This document shows, one piece after another, positions 39,754 through 48,267 of a stretch of DNA of 64,000 nucleotides. The stretch comes from Citromicrobium sp. (lineage in GTDB: Bacteria > Pseudomonadota > Alphaproteobacteria > Sphingomonadales > Sphingomonadaceae), in assembly GCA_002729695.1 (NCBI GenBank), contig PBYQ01000015.1, positions 62,001-126,000 of the forward strand, written 5' to 3'. Under the pieces are notes generated by a model, which worked only from the letters and a program-made list of their open reading frames with translations, did no database searches and was not told the DNA's origin. The position numbers were made by a program, and so were the translations under genes. How positions within the stretch are numbered: position 1 is the stretch's first letter; every line of letters starts with the position of its first letter.

Positions 39754-41199
39754 ATGACCGATACTCCGCTCAAGCTGTTCAATTCGCTGACCCGCCAGCT
39801 GGAGGATTTCCAGCCCGTCCACGAGGGCGAGGCGCGCGTCTATACCTGCGGGCCGACGGTCTACAACTACCCGCATATCGGCAATATGCGCGCCTATGTG
39901 TTCGCCGATGTACTCGGGCGCACGCTGAGCTGGCGCGGGTACAAACTCACCCACATCATCAACATTACCGATGTCGGCCACCTGACCGACGATGGGGATG
40001 CGGGCGAGGACAAGCTGGAGAAGATGGCTGCGACGCAAAAGCAGTCGATCTGGGATATTGCCGAGCATTACACGCAGGCGTTCAAGGCGGACGTAAAGGC
40101 GCTCAACATCCGCGAGCCTGCGCAATGGTCGCTCGCGACCGATTACATCGCGGAGATGATCGACTTCGCGAAGAGCATCGAGGCGAAGCACTGCTACCAG
40201 CTGGACAGCGGGCTCTATTTCGATGTTTCGACGGTCGAGGATTACGGACGGCTCGCGCGTGCCGTGACCGAGGAAGGTGAGGGCCGGATCGACACGGTCG
40301 AGGGCAAGCGCAACGCCGCCGACTTCGCGATCTGGCGCACCACCCCCGCGGGCGAGTCGCGGCAGATGGAGTGGGATTCGCCGTGGGGCCGCGGTGCGCC
40401 GGGCTGGCACCTCGAATGCAGCGTGATGGGCGGCAAGCTGCTCGGCTTCCCGTTCGACATCCATACCGGTGGGATCGATCACCGCGAGATCCACCACCCC
40501 AACGAGATCGCGCAGAATCAGGCCTACTGCGGCTGCGGCGGGCTCGACGACGCGGCGCATTCGGGCGCCAAGATCTGGATGCACAACAACTTCCTCGTCG
40601 AGCGATCCGGCAAGATGAGCAAGTCGTCGGGCGAGTTCCTGCGGCTCCAACTGCTGATCGACAAGGGTTATCACCCGCTCGCCTACCGGATGATGTGTCT
40701 CCAGGCGCATTACCGCAGCGAGCTGGAGTTTTCGTGGGAAGGTCTCGGCGCGGCGCTGACGCGGCTGAAGCGGATGGTGATGGCGGTGCAGCCGCTGCGC
40801 GAGGTAGAAAGCGCTGCGACCGATTATCCCAAGTTCGCGCCCGCGCTTGCCAAGTTCCAGGACGCGATGGCCGACGATCTCAACACTGCAATCGCGCTGA
40901 CCGCGCTCGAAGATGCGTTGGCGACCAAGAAGGTCGACGCCGGGATCAAGCGCGCCGTGGTCGAGCGGATGGACGCTGTCCTCGGCCTCGGCCTGCTCGA
41001 CCTCGCGCGGACCGATCTGCGCATTCGTCCGAAGGACGCGGTCATCAGCGAAGCCGAAATCGAAGACGCTCTGGAGCGCCGCAAGGGCGCGCGGGTGGAG
41101 AAGGACTTTGCCACCTCCGACGCGATCCGCGACGAGCTCGCCGCCAAGGGCGTCGAGGCGATGGACGGTGATCCGATGGGGTGGGAGTGGAAGCTCTGA
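39754..41199 (+). CDS. cysS: Cysteinyl-tRNA synthetase
   Basis: 481 aa class I aminoacyl-tRNA synthetase. HIGH is present as YPHIGNMRAY, KMSKS as SGKMSKSSGEF, and the zinc site uses CGPTVYNY, GWHLECSVMG and HHPNEIAQ. The anticodon-binding helical domain follows. The length is typical. It starts at ATG 39754, the first Met compatible with homology. A repeat begins 5 bp after the stop. Confidence 0.97.
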   Translation: MTDTPLKLFNSLTRQLEDFQPVHEGEARVYTCGPTVYNYPHIGNMRAYVFADVLGRTLSWRGYKLTHIINITDVGHLTDDGDAGEDKLEKMAATQKQSIWDIAEHYTQAFKADVKALNIREPAQWSLATDYIAEMIDFAKSIEAKHCYQLDSGLYFDVSTVEDYGRLARAVTEEGEGRIDTVEGKRNAADFAIWRTTPAGESRQMEWDSPWGRGAPGWHLECSVMGGKLLGFPFDIHTGGIDHREIHHPNEIAQNQAYCGCGGLDDAAHSGAKIWMHNNFLVERSGKMSKSSGEFLRLQLLIDKGYHPLAYRMMCLQAHYRSELEFSWEGLGAALTRLKRMVMAVQPLREVESAATDYPKFAPALAKFQDAMADDLNTAIALTALEDALATKKVDAGIKRAVVERMDAVLGLGLLDLARTDLRIRPKDAVISEAEIEDALERRKGARVEKDFATSDAIRDELAAKGVEAMDGDPMGWEWKL

Positions 41200-41204
41200 C
41201 AATC

Positions 41205-41238
41205 CCCCTCCCGCTTGCGGGAGGGGTTAGGGGTGGGC
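41205..41238 (+). repeat. Left 34-bp terminal inverted repeat of the DUF559 cassette
   Basis: A 22-bp palindrome (arms CCCCTCCCGC / GCGGGAGGGG, loop TT) followed by the tail TTAGGGGTGGGC. It is the inverse of the repeat at 41595-41628 in 30 of 34 positions. The palindrome and tail also match the left end of element A. It begins 5 bases after the cysS stop. Confidence 0.85.
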
Positions 41239-41250
41239 AAAAGTACGCCC

Positions 41251-41637
41251 ATGCCCACGTGGACCGACCGTGACACCAAACGCGCCCGCGAATTGCGCAA
41301 TGCCGCCACACCTGCGGAACGCGCGCTGTGGAGGCATTTCGCGAAGTCCCAGCTTGACGTGAGATTCAGTCGCCAGATGCCGGTCGGGGCATTCTTCGCC
41401 GATTTCCTGTGCCGCTCGCACAGGCTGATCGTCGAAGTCGACGGCCACTCGCACGACGTGCAGCCTTGGCGTGACGAAGCGCGCGATGCGTACCTGTGAA
41501 GCGAAGGAAATCGCGTTCTGCACTTTTCAAATGCCGATGTACTCGCCAACACGGATGGCGTGATCGAAACCATCCGCGCCGCGCTCCAAGAAGAGCCCAC
41601 CCCCGGCCCCTCCCGCGAGCGGGAGGGGAGTGAATGA
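41251..41637 (+). pseudogene. DUF559 endonuclease-like gene interrupted by a premature TGA
   Basis: Intact frame of 128 codons except for TGA at 41497-41499. Before it is MPTWTDRDTKRARELRNAAT and on to VEVDGHSHD; after it SEGNRVLHFSNADVLANTDG, the normal C-terminal block of DUF559 (Vsr-like PD-(D/E)xK nuclease fold). The expected residue at the stop is Arg, consistent with a CGA-to-TGA change. Catalytic-type acidic residues lie in FFADFLC and IVEVDG. The C terminus runs into the right repeat (GPSREREGSE). Without readthrough the product would lack the last third of the fold. Confidence 0.8.
41595..41628 (-). repeat. Right 34-bp terminal inverted repeat of the DUF559 cassette
   Basis: Tail GCCCACCCCCGG followed by the palindrome with arms CCCCTCCCGC / GCGGGAGGGG (loop GA, 41607-41628). 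It is the inverted counterpart of 41205-41238 with four differences, one in the palindrome loop and three at the junction to the tail. It overlaps the last codons of DUF559 and lies just before the start of the next gene. Confidence 0.85.
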
Positions 41638-42572
41638 CCACCGCCGTTCTCTCCACCCTCATCCGACCGCTGGTCGAGCCGCGCCTGCCAGACTGGCTTG
41701 AGCCGCTGTGGTTCATGAGCAAGGAGGAGGCGATCGAACTCGCACCGCGTGCGGAGATCGGCTGGTTCGACTTCAACCAGCCGGGCCCGATGTGCGAGGT
41801 CGTGACCGCCGCGACCAACCTCAAATGGCTCAACTCGATCTATGCGGGCCTCGACTTCCTGCCGCTCGACCTGCTGAACGAGCGTGGCACGATCGTCACC
41901 AACGGGGCGGGCATCAACGCGATCACCATTGCCGAATATGTCGTCATGCTGATGCTGGCGCACGCCAAGGGTTACCGCGAGGTGGTCCGGGCGCAGGACC
42001 GGCACGAATGGCTGCTCGACAGCCCGGGCAAGCGCGAGCTGGCGGGCGAACGGGTGCTGCTGCAAGGGCTCGGCGCGATCGGCAAGCTGGTGAAGACCCG
42101 GCTCGAAGCCTTCGACATGGAGGTCGTGCCGGTGCGCCGCTCGGGCGCAGATGGCGCGCTGAAGCCCGACGAGTGGCGCGGCAAGCTCGGCGAGTTCGAC
42201 TGGGTCGTGCTGGCCGTGCCCTCGACGCCCGAAACGCACCACATGATCGGCGCCGACGAACTTGCCGCGATGAAGGGAAACGCAGTGCTGGTGAACATCG
42301 CGCGCGGCGATGTCGTCGATCAGGCCGCGCTGGTCGAAGCGCTGCAGGCCAAGAGCATCGAGGCCGCGCTGCTCGACGTGACCGAGCCCGAGCCGCTGCC
42401 GACCGACCACCCGCTATGGTCGCTCGACAACGCGCAGGTCACGATGCACCTGTCGGGCCGCGCGCAGACGGGAATGTTCCGGCGCAGCGCCGATCGCTTC
42501 ATCGAAAACCTGCGCAAATGGCACGCGGGCGAGCCGGTCGAGCCGCAGATGGACCTTGCGCTTGGGTATTGA
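41634..42572 (+). CDS. D-isomer-specific 2-hydroxyacid dehydrogenase
   Basis: 312 aa NAD(P)-dependent dehydrogenase. The cofactor-binding motif is GLGAIGKLV, the Arg/Glu active-site pair lies in NIARGDVVDQ and LDVTEPEPLP, and the catalytic His is replaced or shifted in MHLSGRAQ; typical enzymes have HxxG or HSA there. N-terminal IYAGLDFLPLD and NGAGINAITIAEYVV fit the substrate domain. The substrate is unknown. Its ATG overlaps the DUF559 frame stop (ATGA). Confidence 0.88.
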   Translation: MTTAVLSTLIRPLVEPRLPDWLEPLWFMSKEEAIELAPRAEIGWFDFNQPGPMCEVVTAATNLKWLNSIYAGLDFLPLDLLNERGTIVTNGAGINAITIAEYVVMLMLAHAKGYREVVRAQDRHEWLLDSPGKRELAGERVLLQGLGAIGKLVKTRLEAFDMEVVPVRRSGADGALKPDEWRGKLGEFDWVVLAVPSTPETHHMIGADELAAMKGNAVLVNIARGDVVDQAALVEALQAKSIEAALLDVTEPEPLPTDHPLWSLDNAQVTMHLSGRAQTGMFRRSADRFIENLRKWHAGEPVEPQMDLALGY

Positions 42573-42638
42573 GCCACGCGCTGACACACCTGACACAGTG
42601 TCCAGAGGCTGAAAAACCGGCCCGCATTGCGCGTGCCA

Positions 42639-42989
42639 TCAGCCGTCCTCCAGCAGCAGCAATTCGCACGTGACGGTGAGCTGCGGAGCGGGTTCCAGCA
42701 CGTGATCGACCGCGCTGACCGTGGCATCGGCGACCAGCCGCGCGGGCAGCGCGAATTCGTGATTGGGCAGCATGGCGATCAGCGCCTCGCCGCCCTCGAT
42801 CGCGTCGGGCGTATCGAACACGATCCGTAGCGTATGACGGGTGCCGGCAAAGGTGATGCTCGCCCAGCTGCGTTCGCGATGTTCGACGATCCGTCCATGA
42901 CCACCGGAAAGTGCGAGGACGGCGCGTTCGAGCCGGGCGCTGTTGCCGCGCCGGGGGGTGCGCGCGGGTACTATCGGTTCAGCCCGCAT
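42639..42989 (-). CDS. Hypothetical protein
   Basis: 116 aa, soluble, beginning MRAEPIVPARTPRRGNSARLER. A strand-rich core (SWASITFAGTRHTLRIVFDTPDAIEGG, FALPARLVADATVSAV, LTVTCELLLLEDG) resembles a small beta-sandwich. I recognise no named family. It overlaps the upstream HTH-like gene by 11 bases and is therefore probably coupled to it, divergent from the S24 repressor. Confidence 0.65.
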   Translation of the reverse strand: MRAEPIVPARTPRRGNSARLERAVLALSGGHGRIVEHRERSWASITFAGTRHTLRIVFDTPDAIEGGEALIAMLPNHEFALPARLVADATVSAVDHVLEPAPQLTVTCELLLLEDG

Positions 42990-43167
42990 TTTGCGCCTCC
43001 CGCCAGGTTTGCATGAAGCCATCGACGCGGCGCTCGGTCCCGCTGCGCGGCATCCGCCCGTTGCGCAGGTCGAGCACGAAGCGCGGATCGTGCGCCGCCA
43101 AGCGCCCGAATTTGGTCGCGGGCATGTCGAACTCGCGCAGGAACCTCTCTATCCTTCGAATCAGCAT
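42979..43167 (-). CDS. Small HTH-like protein
   Basis: 62 aa. Two short helices, then PATKFGRLAAHDPRFVLDLRNGRMPR, which resembles the helix-turn-helix of Xre/Cro-like proteins, and a final Trp-containing helix. It is likely a small DNA-binding protein. Divergent from the S24 repressor with 110 bp between starts and several dyads in between, it is a plausible target and partner of that repressor. Confidence 0.6.
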   Translation of the reverse strand: MLIRRIERFLREFDMPATKFGRLAAHDPRFVLDLRNGRMPRSGTERRVDGFMQTWREAQNAG

Positions 43168-43200
43168 ATTTTTCCCTCACTTCAGGCTCTAGGAGTCGAA

Positions 43201-43251
43201 TCACCGCCGCGGTGAAGGATTGCTCGCGCGTGAAATCCTACTTGTCTAGGA
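43201..43251. promoter_or_regulatory. Candidate operators in the S24 repressor divergent region
   Basis: Two inverted repeats lie between divergent starts: TCACCG-CCG-CGGTGA (43201-43215) and TCCTA-CTTGTC-TAGGA (43236-43251). TAGGA recurs at about 43190 and 43266, and AGGAT-G-ATCCT lies just inside the repressor gene at 43282-43292. The position and symmetry fit binding sites for the adjacent repressor; no experimental motif is known to me. Confidence 0.45.
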
Positions 43252-43277
43252 AAAATCTTTTGGCTATAGGAATGATC

Positions 43278-43961
43278 ATGAAGGATGATCCTACGTCCGC
43301 CCCCTCCGCCGAGAGCGACGCTGCGCGTGCGCGGCTGCTCGAGCTGTCGCGATCGCGAGGCTCCAGTCTGGCGGGGCTTTCCGCGCTGATCGGGCGCAAT
43401 TCCAGCTATCTGCAGCAGTTCATCCGCAAGGGCAGCCCGCGCAAGCTGGAGGAGCGCGACCGCAAGGTGCTCGCGGAATTTTTCGGCGTCGACGAGAGCG
43501 AGCTGGGAGCGGCGGAGGAAAAATCCTACGTATCCTCACGTAGCGCCTCAGGCGACGAAGATTTCCACGCCATCCCCCGCCTTTCCTTCGCGGCCGCCGC
43601 CGGGCCCGGGCAGTTCGCGGGCGACGAGAGCCCGTTCGACAATTTCGGCTTCTCGGGCCGCTGGCTGCGCGAAAATGGCTTCGATCCCAAGATGCTCTCC
43701 GCGCTGACCGTGGAGGGGGACAGCATGGAGCCGCTGCTGCGCCACGGCGACGAGATCCTCGTCGATCGCGGATCGCGGTTCGAACGCGATGGGGTGCACG
43801 TGGTGCGGCTGGGCGAGGCGCTGATGGTCAAGCGGCTGGCAAGCGCGGGGGCGGGGCGCATCGCGCTGCTGAGCCAGAACCTCGCCTATCCGCCGGTCGA
43901 GGTGTCGCTCGATGAGGTCGAGGTGCTGGGGCGGGTCGTCTGGAAGAGCGGGCGGTTGTGA
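43278..43961 (+). CDS. S24-family autoproteolytic repressor
   Basis: 227 aa. The N-terminal HTH-like region (SSLAGLSALIGRNSSYLQQFIRKGSPRKL, about residues 29-57) is followed by a LexA-like peptidase domain with S149 (VEGDSMEPLL) and K185 (LMVKRL), correctly spaced, and an Ala-Gly at ~108-109 (AAAAGPG) as candidate self-cleavage site. It may therefore respond to RecA-type signals. ATG 43278 is chosen over 43272 for spacing to AGGA. It is coupled by overlap to the next gene. Confidence 0.85.
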   Translation: MKDDPTSAPSAESDAARARLLELSRSRGSSLAGLSALIGRNSSYLQQFIRKGSPRKLEERDRKVLAEFFGVDESELGAAEEKSYVSSRSASGDEDFHAIPRLSFAAAAGPGQFAGDESPFDNFGFSGRWLRENGFDPKMLSALTVEGDSMEPLLRHGDEILVDRGSRFERDGVHVVRLGEALMVKRLASAGAGRIALLSQNLAYPPVEVSLDEVEVLGRVVWKSGRL

Positions 43962-44533
43962 GGGTCAAAGCGCCGCGCAGGGCGTTGCTCAAGGGATGTC
44001 TTATCGCGGCAGCAATCCCACTTGCGATTGCACTCATTCTGCTCGGCCCCGTTGATTGGTGGCAGCGCTATTGGAGCTGGCGAAACCTCAGCAAGGCCGA
44101 GCTTGCCGACGCCGCGCAGATCTATGTGGACGAGCATGCGCTTGGTAATTCGGCTTGCCTGTATGCGGTGGTTTGCAAGGACGGTAAGGCTGGACTCGAT
44201 CGTATCGAGTCGATCGAAGACTGGGATATTGAAGCTGCGAAGCAGCTTGCGTGGGACCGCCGTTTCTCAGGTACCTGTCCAGGTCGAACAGCCAATTTTG
44301 CTGTGAGGATTGCGTCGGACGACCCGCTCGAAGAGATTACGAGCGACAGGGTACGTTATGGCGTGTGGTCCTTTTCCAGCGACAGGTTCGTACCTTCATG
44401 GGAACGATTTGCTCCCTTTCGGGCCTTCAGCGAATTGCCGAGCGAAAGTTGCGTTTCGAAATACTCCGTCACCGGGCCGCAAACGCCTGGCAGGTTGCGT
44501 CATCCGACAGTTGAGGCCACATCCTCCCCATGA
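43958..44533 (+). CDS. Hypothetical membrane-anchored protein
   Basis: 191 aa from a GTG overlapping the S24 stop (GTGA). One membrane segment (LLKGCLIAAAIPLAIALILLGPVDWW) is followed by a soluble domain with Cys in NSACLYAVVCKDGKA, GTCPGRT and ESCVSKYS, presumably outside the cytoplasm. No family is recognised. Base composition is lower in GC than the neighbours. Its stop overlaps the start of the MBL hydrolase (ATGA). Confidence 0.6.
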   Translation: MRVKAPRRALLKGCLIAAAIPLAIALILLGPVDWWQRYWSWRNLSKAELADAAQIYVDEHALGNSACLYAVVCKDGKAGLDRIESIEDWDIEAAKQLAWDRRFSGTCPGRTANFAVRIASDDPLEEITSDRVRYGVWSFSSDRFVPSWERFAPFRAFSELPSESCVSKYSVTGPQTPGRLRHPTVEATSSP

Positions 44534-45195
44534 CCGAACCCAACACCTCCCCCATGAAAGCAGCGATCCTGCCGGTGACGCCGCTGCAGCAGAACTGCTC
44601 GCTGATCTGGTGTACCGAGACCAACAAGGCGGCGCTGGTCGATCCGGGCGGCGATCTCGACAAGCTGAAGGCGGGCGTCGCGAAGGCTGGCGTGGAGCTG
44701 GAGAAGATCCTCATCACCCACGGCCACCTCGACCATTGCGGGCAGGCCGGGATGCTGGCGAAGGAGCTGGGCCTGCCGATCGAGGGCCCGCACGAAGCGG
44801 ACCGGTTCTGGATTTCGCGGCTGGACGATGATGGCGCGCGCTGGGGGATGGAAGCCGCCAGTTTCGAGCCCGACCGCTGGCTGGAGGATGGCGATACCGT
44901 CACTGTCGGCAACCTGACGCTCGAAGTGATCCACTGCCCCGGCCACACGCCGGGCCACGTGATCTTCTTCAACCGCGACCGGAAGTTCGCGATTGTCGGC
45001 GATGTGCTGTTCCAGGGCAGCATCGGACGGACCGATTTCCCAATGAGCGATCACCAGAGCCTGATCGACGCGATCACCAAGAAGCTCTGGCCGCTGGGCG
45101 ACGACGTCACCTTCATCCCCGGCCACGGGCCGACCAGCACCTTCGGCGCCGAGCGACGGAGCAATCCATTCGTCGGTGACGCGGCGCTGGCGTGA
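44530..45195 (+). CDS. MBL-fold metallohydrolase (glyoxalase II-like)
   Basis: 221 aa single-domain metallo-beta-lactamase-fold enzyme. The zinc motif is THGHLDHCG, with further ligands in HCPGHTPGHV, VGDVLFQGSIGRTD and the final IPGHGPTST. This matches the YcbL/type II glyoxalase subgroup that hydrolyses thioesters such as S-lactoylglutathione. The substrate is inferred only from family. It overlaps the preceding stop. Confidence 0.88.
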   Translation: MTEPNTSPMKAAILPVTPLQQNCSLIWCTETNKAALVDPGGDLDKLKAGVAKAGVELEKILITHGHLDHCGQAGMLAKELGLPIEGPHEADRFWISRLDDDGARWGMEAASFEPDRWLEDGDTVTVGNLTLEVIHCPGHTPGHVIFFNRDRKFAIVGDVLFQGSIGRTDFPMSDHQSLIDAITKKLWPLGDDVTFIPGHGPTSTFGAERRSNPFVGDAALA

Positions 45196-45229
45196 GCGCA
45201 GCCGCTCCTCTTTCTTGAGGGAGGGGCGC

Positions 45230-45628
45230 TCAGACCACACGGAACCCCACCAGCGCTGCGAACACGCTCAGCCCCAGCAGCGTGAGCATGGTGACGATCA
45301 CGCCGATCTGGCGCGGCAGCCCGCCTTTCTCCGCGTCCATCCCTATCCCGTGCAGGATTCGCGCGAACACGAACAGGATCGAGAGGAGATGCAGCCACAT
45401 TCCGCCGCGCCCGGCCAGTTCGATCAGCACGATCAGCGTGAGCACGAAGGGCGCGGTTTCGACGAAATTGAGCTGCGCCCGCATCCTTCGGGCGAGCAGC
45501 GGATTGCCACCGTCGCCGTGCCCGACCTTCGCCTTCAGCCGTGCGCGGCCGCAGCGCACCGCCAACCACAGCGCCAGCAGGCCGAACATTGCGGCACTCG
45601 TCAGCGATACCGGCAACATGATTTCCAT
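45230..45628 (-). CDS. MAPEG-family membrane protein
   Basis: 132 aa with four membrane segments. Segment 1 ends with ALWLAVRCGRARLKAKVGHGDGGNPLLARRMRAQLNFVE (read across the loop), the diagnostic MAPEG stretch in which RAQLNFVE carries conserved Arg/Asn/Glu. FARILHGIGM follows. MAPEG proteins include glutathione transferases and related enzymes; activity cannot be predicted. ATG 45628 has GAGAGGA at good spacing. Confidence 0.87.
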   Translation of the reverse strand: MEIMLPVSLTSAAMFGLLALWLAVRCGRARLKAKVGHGDGGNPLLARRMRAQLNFVETAPFVLTLIVLIELAGRGGMWLHLLSILFVFARILHGIGMDAEKGGLPRQIGVIVTMLTLLGLSVFAALVGFRVV

Positions 45629-45716
45629 CGCAAATCCTCTCTTCACCCGATAGGGGCAGCATTCTTAGCGCAAGCCGTCGCCGCGCCAAGCGACACTTGC
45701 GATGCCCACGCATCGC

Positions 45717-45744
45717 TTGCATCATTCGCCAGAATCGGTATAGG
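45717..45744 (+). promoter_or_regulatory. Candidate promoter for the rpmF-plsX operon
   Basis: TTGCAT (45717-45722) and TATAGG (45739-45744) with a 16-base spacer, about 120 bp before the rpmF ATG. The 237-bp gap between the MAPEG start and rpmF holds nothing else I recognise, apart from a GCAGGAAC ribosome site close to rpmF. Confidence 0.45.
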
Positions 45745-45865
45745 GCGCGCCTCTTCCGCCATTGACGGAGCGTGAGCGCCGCACGACATAGACGTTGTGC
45801 CGGCCTTACCCCTCGCTTAAGGCGGCTCACAAGTTTGTAGATTAAACGCAGGAACAGGTGCCGCC

Positions 45866-46045
45866 ATGGCTGTCCCCAAGAGAAAAGTTTCGCCGCATCG
45901 CCGGGGCAATCGGCGCTCGCATGATTCGCTGAAGGCCGAAGCCTTCCACGAGTGCAACAATTGTGGCGAGCTCAAGCGCCCGCACAACCTGTGCCCGCAT
46001 TGCGGCTTCTACAATGGTCGCGAAGTCATCGCCGTCGGTCTCTGA
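45866..46045 (+). CDS. rpmF: Ribosomal protein L32
   Basis: 59 aa basic protein [20 protein letters not shown] and onward. The zinc-ribbon Cys pairs are CNNC and CPHC, so this is the zinc-binding (C+) form rather than the Cys-less paralogue seen under zinc limitation in some bacteria. It is upstream of plsX by 31 bp, a classical arrangement linking ribosome and fatty-acid synthesis. Confidence 0.97.
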   Translation: MAVPKRKVSPHRRGNRRSHDSLKAEAFHECNNCGELKRPHNLCPHCGFYNGREVIAVGL

Positions 46046-46076
46046 CCGTCGCAATTGACCAAGTTCGGAGATTGAT

Positions 46077-47162
46077 ATGAGCCTGCCGCGTATCGCCGTT
46101 GACGCGATGGGCGGCGATGAAGGCGTGCGCGTCATGGTCGAGGGTGCAGCCCTCGCCCGCCGCCAGCACGAGAAGTTCAATTTCCTCCTCATGGGTGACC
46201 GCGCGCAGATCGAACGCGCGCTGGAAAGCCATCCCGGCCTCGCCGGGGCTGCCGAAATCCGCCACTGCGAGCGAACCATCGAAGGCGAGGACAAGCCTTC
46301 GCAGGCGCTGCGCCGCGCCAAGGGCACCTCGATGGGCGAGGCTGTTGCCGCGGTGAAACGCGGGGAAGCCGGCGCCGCCGTGAGCGCAGGCAATACCGGC
46401 GCGCTGATGGCGATCAGCAAGGTCGCGCTACGCACGCTTCCGGGGATCGATCGGCCCGCGCTCGCCGCACTTCTCCCGACGCTGGAAGAGCAGGATGTGA
46501 TCATGCTCGACCTCGGTGCCAATACCGAGTGCGATGCGCGCAATCTCGTCCAGTTCGCAATCATGGGGGCCGCCTATTCGCGGATCGTCACCGGGCGCGA
46601 ACGCCCGCGCGTGCGCCTGCTCAACATCGGTACCGAAGCGATCAAGGGCACCGACGAGGTGCAGGAAGCCGCGCAGCACCTGCGCGATGCTACGACTCTC
46701 GCGATCGATTTCGAGGGGTTCTGCGAGGCAGACAAGATCAATCGCGGCGATGTGGACGTGGTCGTCACCGACGGGTTCTCCGGCAATATCGCATTGAAGG
46801 CGATCGAGGGATCGGCCCGGTTCGTGACCGACCTGCTCAAGAGCGCGTTCGCCTCTTCCTTCCGCTCGAAGGTCGGCTTCCTCGTGTCGCGTCCCGCGAC
46901 CGAGCTGCTGCGCCACCATCTCGACCCCAACAACCACAACGGCGCGGTCTTCCTGGGGCTGAACGGTGTGGTCGTGAAGAGCCACGGCAGCGCCACGGCC
47001 AACGGCGTGGCCAACGCGGTCGCGGTTGCGGCCCGCCTGCTCGAAGAAGATCTCACCGCACGAATCCGCCAGGACCTGGCAGAACTGGGCGAGCACCTGA
47101 TGACCAATGGCACCACCGGCAAAGGCGCCGAAGAAACCAAGATCGAGAGCGGCGCGAAGTGA
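46077..47162 (+). CDS. plsX: Phosphate acyltransferase PlsX
   Basis: 361 aa. It makes acyl-phosphate from acyl-ACP for phospholipid synthesis. The N terminus [12 protein letters not shown], the central [11 protein letters not shown] and the C-terminal [24 protein letters not shown] are conserved blocks of the family. Its stop codon overlaps the fabH start by four bases (GTGA). Confidence 0.96.
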   Translation: MSLPRIAVDAMGGDEGVRVMVEGAALARRQHEKFNFLLMGDRAQIERALESHPGLAGAAEIRHCERTIEGEDKPSQALRRAKGTSMGEAVAAVKRGEAGAAVSAGNTGALMAISKVALRTLPGIDRPALAALLPTLEEQDVIMLDLGANTECDARNLVQFAIMGAAYSRIVTGRERPRVRLLNIGTEAIKGTDEVQEAAQHLRDATTLAIDFEGFCEADKINRGDVDVVVTDGFSGNIALKAIEGSARFVTDLLKSAFASSFRSKVGFLVSRPATELLRHHLDPNNHNGAVFLGLNGVVVKSHGSATANGVANAVAVAARLLEEDLTARIRQDLAELGEHLMTNGTTGKGAEETKIESGAK

Positions 47163-48136
47163 TCCGTTCGATCGTCCGGGGAGCAGGGTCGGCTTTGCCG
47201 CCGCGCGTGGTCACCAATCAGGAACTGGCTGCCAAGCTCGACACGAGCGACGAGTGGATTGTTGAGCGCACCGGCATCCGCCAGCGGCATATCGCGGGCG
47301 AGGGTGAAACCACGGCCACGCTGGCGACCGAAGCGGCGCGTGCCGCCTTGGCCGACGCGCGGATCGAGGCGGGCGATATCGATCTGATCGTGCTTGCCAC
47401 CGCAACGCCCGACAACACCTTCCCAGCCACCGCGACCAAGGTTCAGGTCGCGCTCGGCTGCGGACCCTGCGCCGCGTTCGACGTCGCTGCCGTATGCTCT
47501 GGCTTCCTCTATGCGATGAGTACCGCCGACGCGATGCTGGTCAGCGGGCAGGCACGCCGCGCGCTGGTGATCGGCGCGGAAACATTCAGCCGGATTCTCG
47601 ACTGGGAAGACCGCACCACCGCCGTGCTGTTCGGCGACGGCGCGGGCGCGATCGTGCTCGAGGCGCAGGACGTGGGCGATGTCGGCCACAACGAAGGGCC
47701 GGGCATTCTGACCTCGCAACTGCACGCGGACGGCAAGCACCACGACCTGCTCTATGTCGATGGCGGTCCGTCGACCACGCAGACCGTCGGCCACCTGCGG
47801 ATGAAGGGACGCGAAGTGTTCCGTCACGCGGTGGTCAATCTGGCGCAGGTGCTGAACGATGTCGTCGAAAAGGCCGGCATCGGCGTCGACCAGATCGATC
47901 TCGTCGTGCCGCACCAGGCGAATATCCGCATTCTCGAAGCGACCGCCAAGAAGCTGGGCCTGCCGCCCGAGAAGCTTGTCGTCACTGTCGATCGCCACGC
48001 CAACACCTCGGCCGCGTCGGTGCCGCTCGCTTTTGCCGCCGCGCGTGCGGACGGGCGGGTCAAGCCGGGCGATCTCGTGCTGTTCGAAGCGATGGGCGGT
48101 GGCTTCACCTGGGGTGCAAGCCTGGTACGCATGTAA
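47159..48136 (+). CDS. fabH: 3-oxoacyl-ACP synthase III (FabH)
   Basis: 325 aa condensing enzyme that starts fatty-acid synthesis from acetyl-CoA and malonyl-ACP. The catalytic triad is C113 (AAVCSGF), H252 (VPHQANIRI) and N282 (RHANTSAAS). It starts at GTG 47159, overlapping plsX, which suggests tight coupling. The rpmF-plsX-fabH-ihfA-merR string is conserved in alphaproteobacteria. Confidence 0.97.
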   Translation: MIRSIVRGAGSALPPRVVTNQELAAKLDTSDEWIVERTGIRQRHIAGEGETTATLATEAARAALADARIEAGDIDLIVLATATPDNTFPATATKVQVALGCGPCAAFDVAAVCSGFLYAMSTADAMLVSGQARRALVIGAETFSRILDWEDRTTAVLFGDGAGAIVLEAQDVGDVGHNEGPGILTSQLHADGKHHDLLYVDGGPSTTQTVGHLRMKGREVFRHAVVNLAQVLNDVVEKAGIGVDQIDLVVPHQANIRILEATAKKLGLPPEKLVVTVDRHANTSAASVPLAFAAARADGRVKPGDLVLFEAMGGGFTWGASLVRM

Positions 48137-48267
48137 ACCGGCCATTGCGCGCAGGGCATAAATCGGGCACCGCAATTGCGACTCTACGCAATATTCGCTA
48201 GGCGTTTGAGCCTGTTGCAATGGGTCGCACGACAAGAACCGAGACAACATAAGAGGGGTTCACCATC

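Noticed and set aside
37745-44533. Possible prophage remnant suggested by an amidase and an S24 repressor
   Set aside because: No integrase, capsid, tail, terminase or attachment repeats; intervening genes are cysS, a nitroreductase and a hydroxyacid dehydrogenase.
45194-45231. Possible terminator between the convergent MBL and MAPEG genes
   Set aside because: GCTCCTC and GAGGGAGGGGC arms pair poorly and leave bulges; not strong enough to list.
48171-48180. CGCAATTGCG palindrome upstream of ihfA as an operator
   Set aside because: A single 10-bp palindrome in GC-rich DNA is weak evidence and no second copy was seen near the promoter region.
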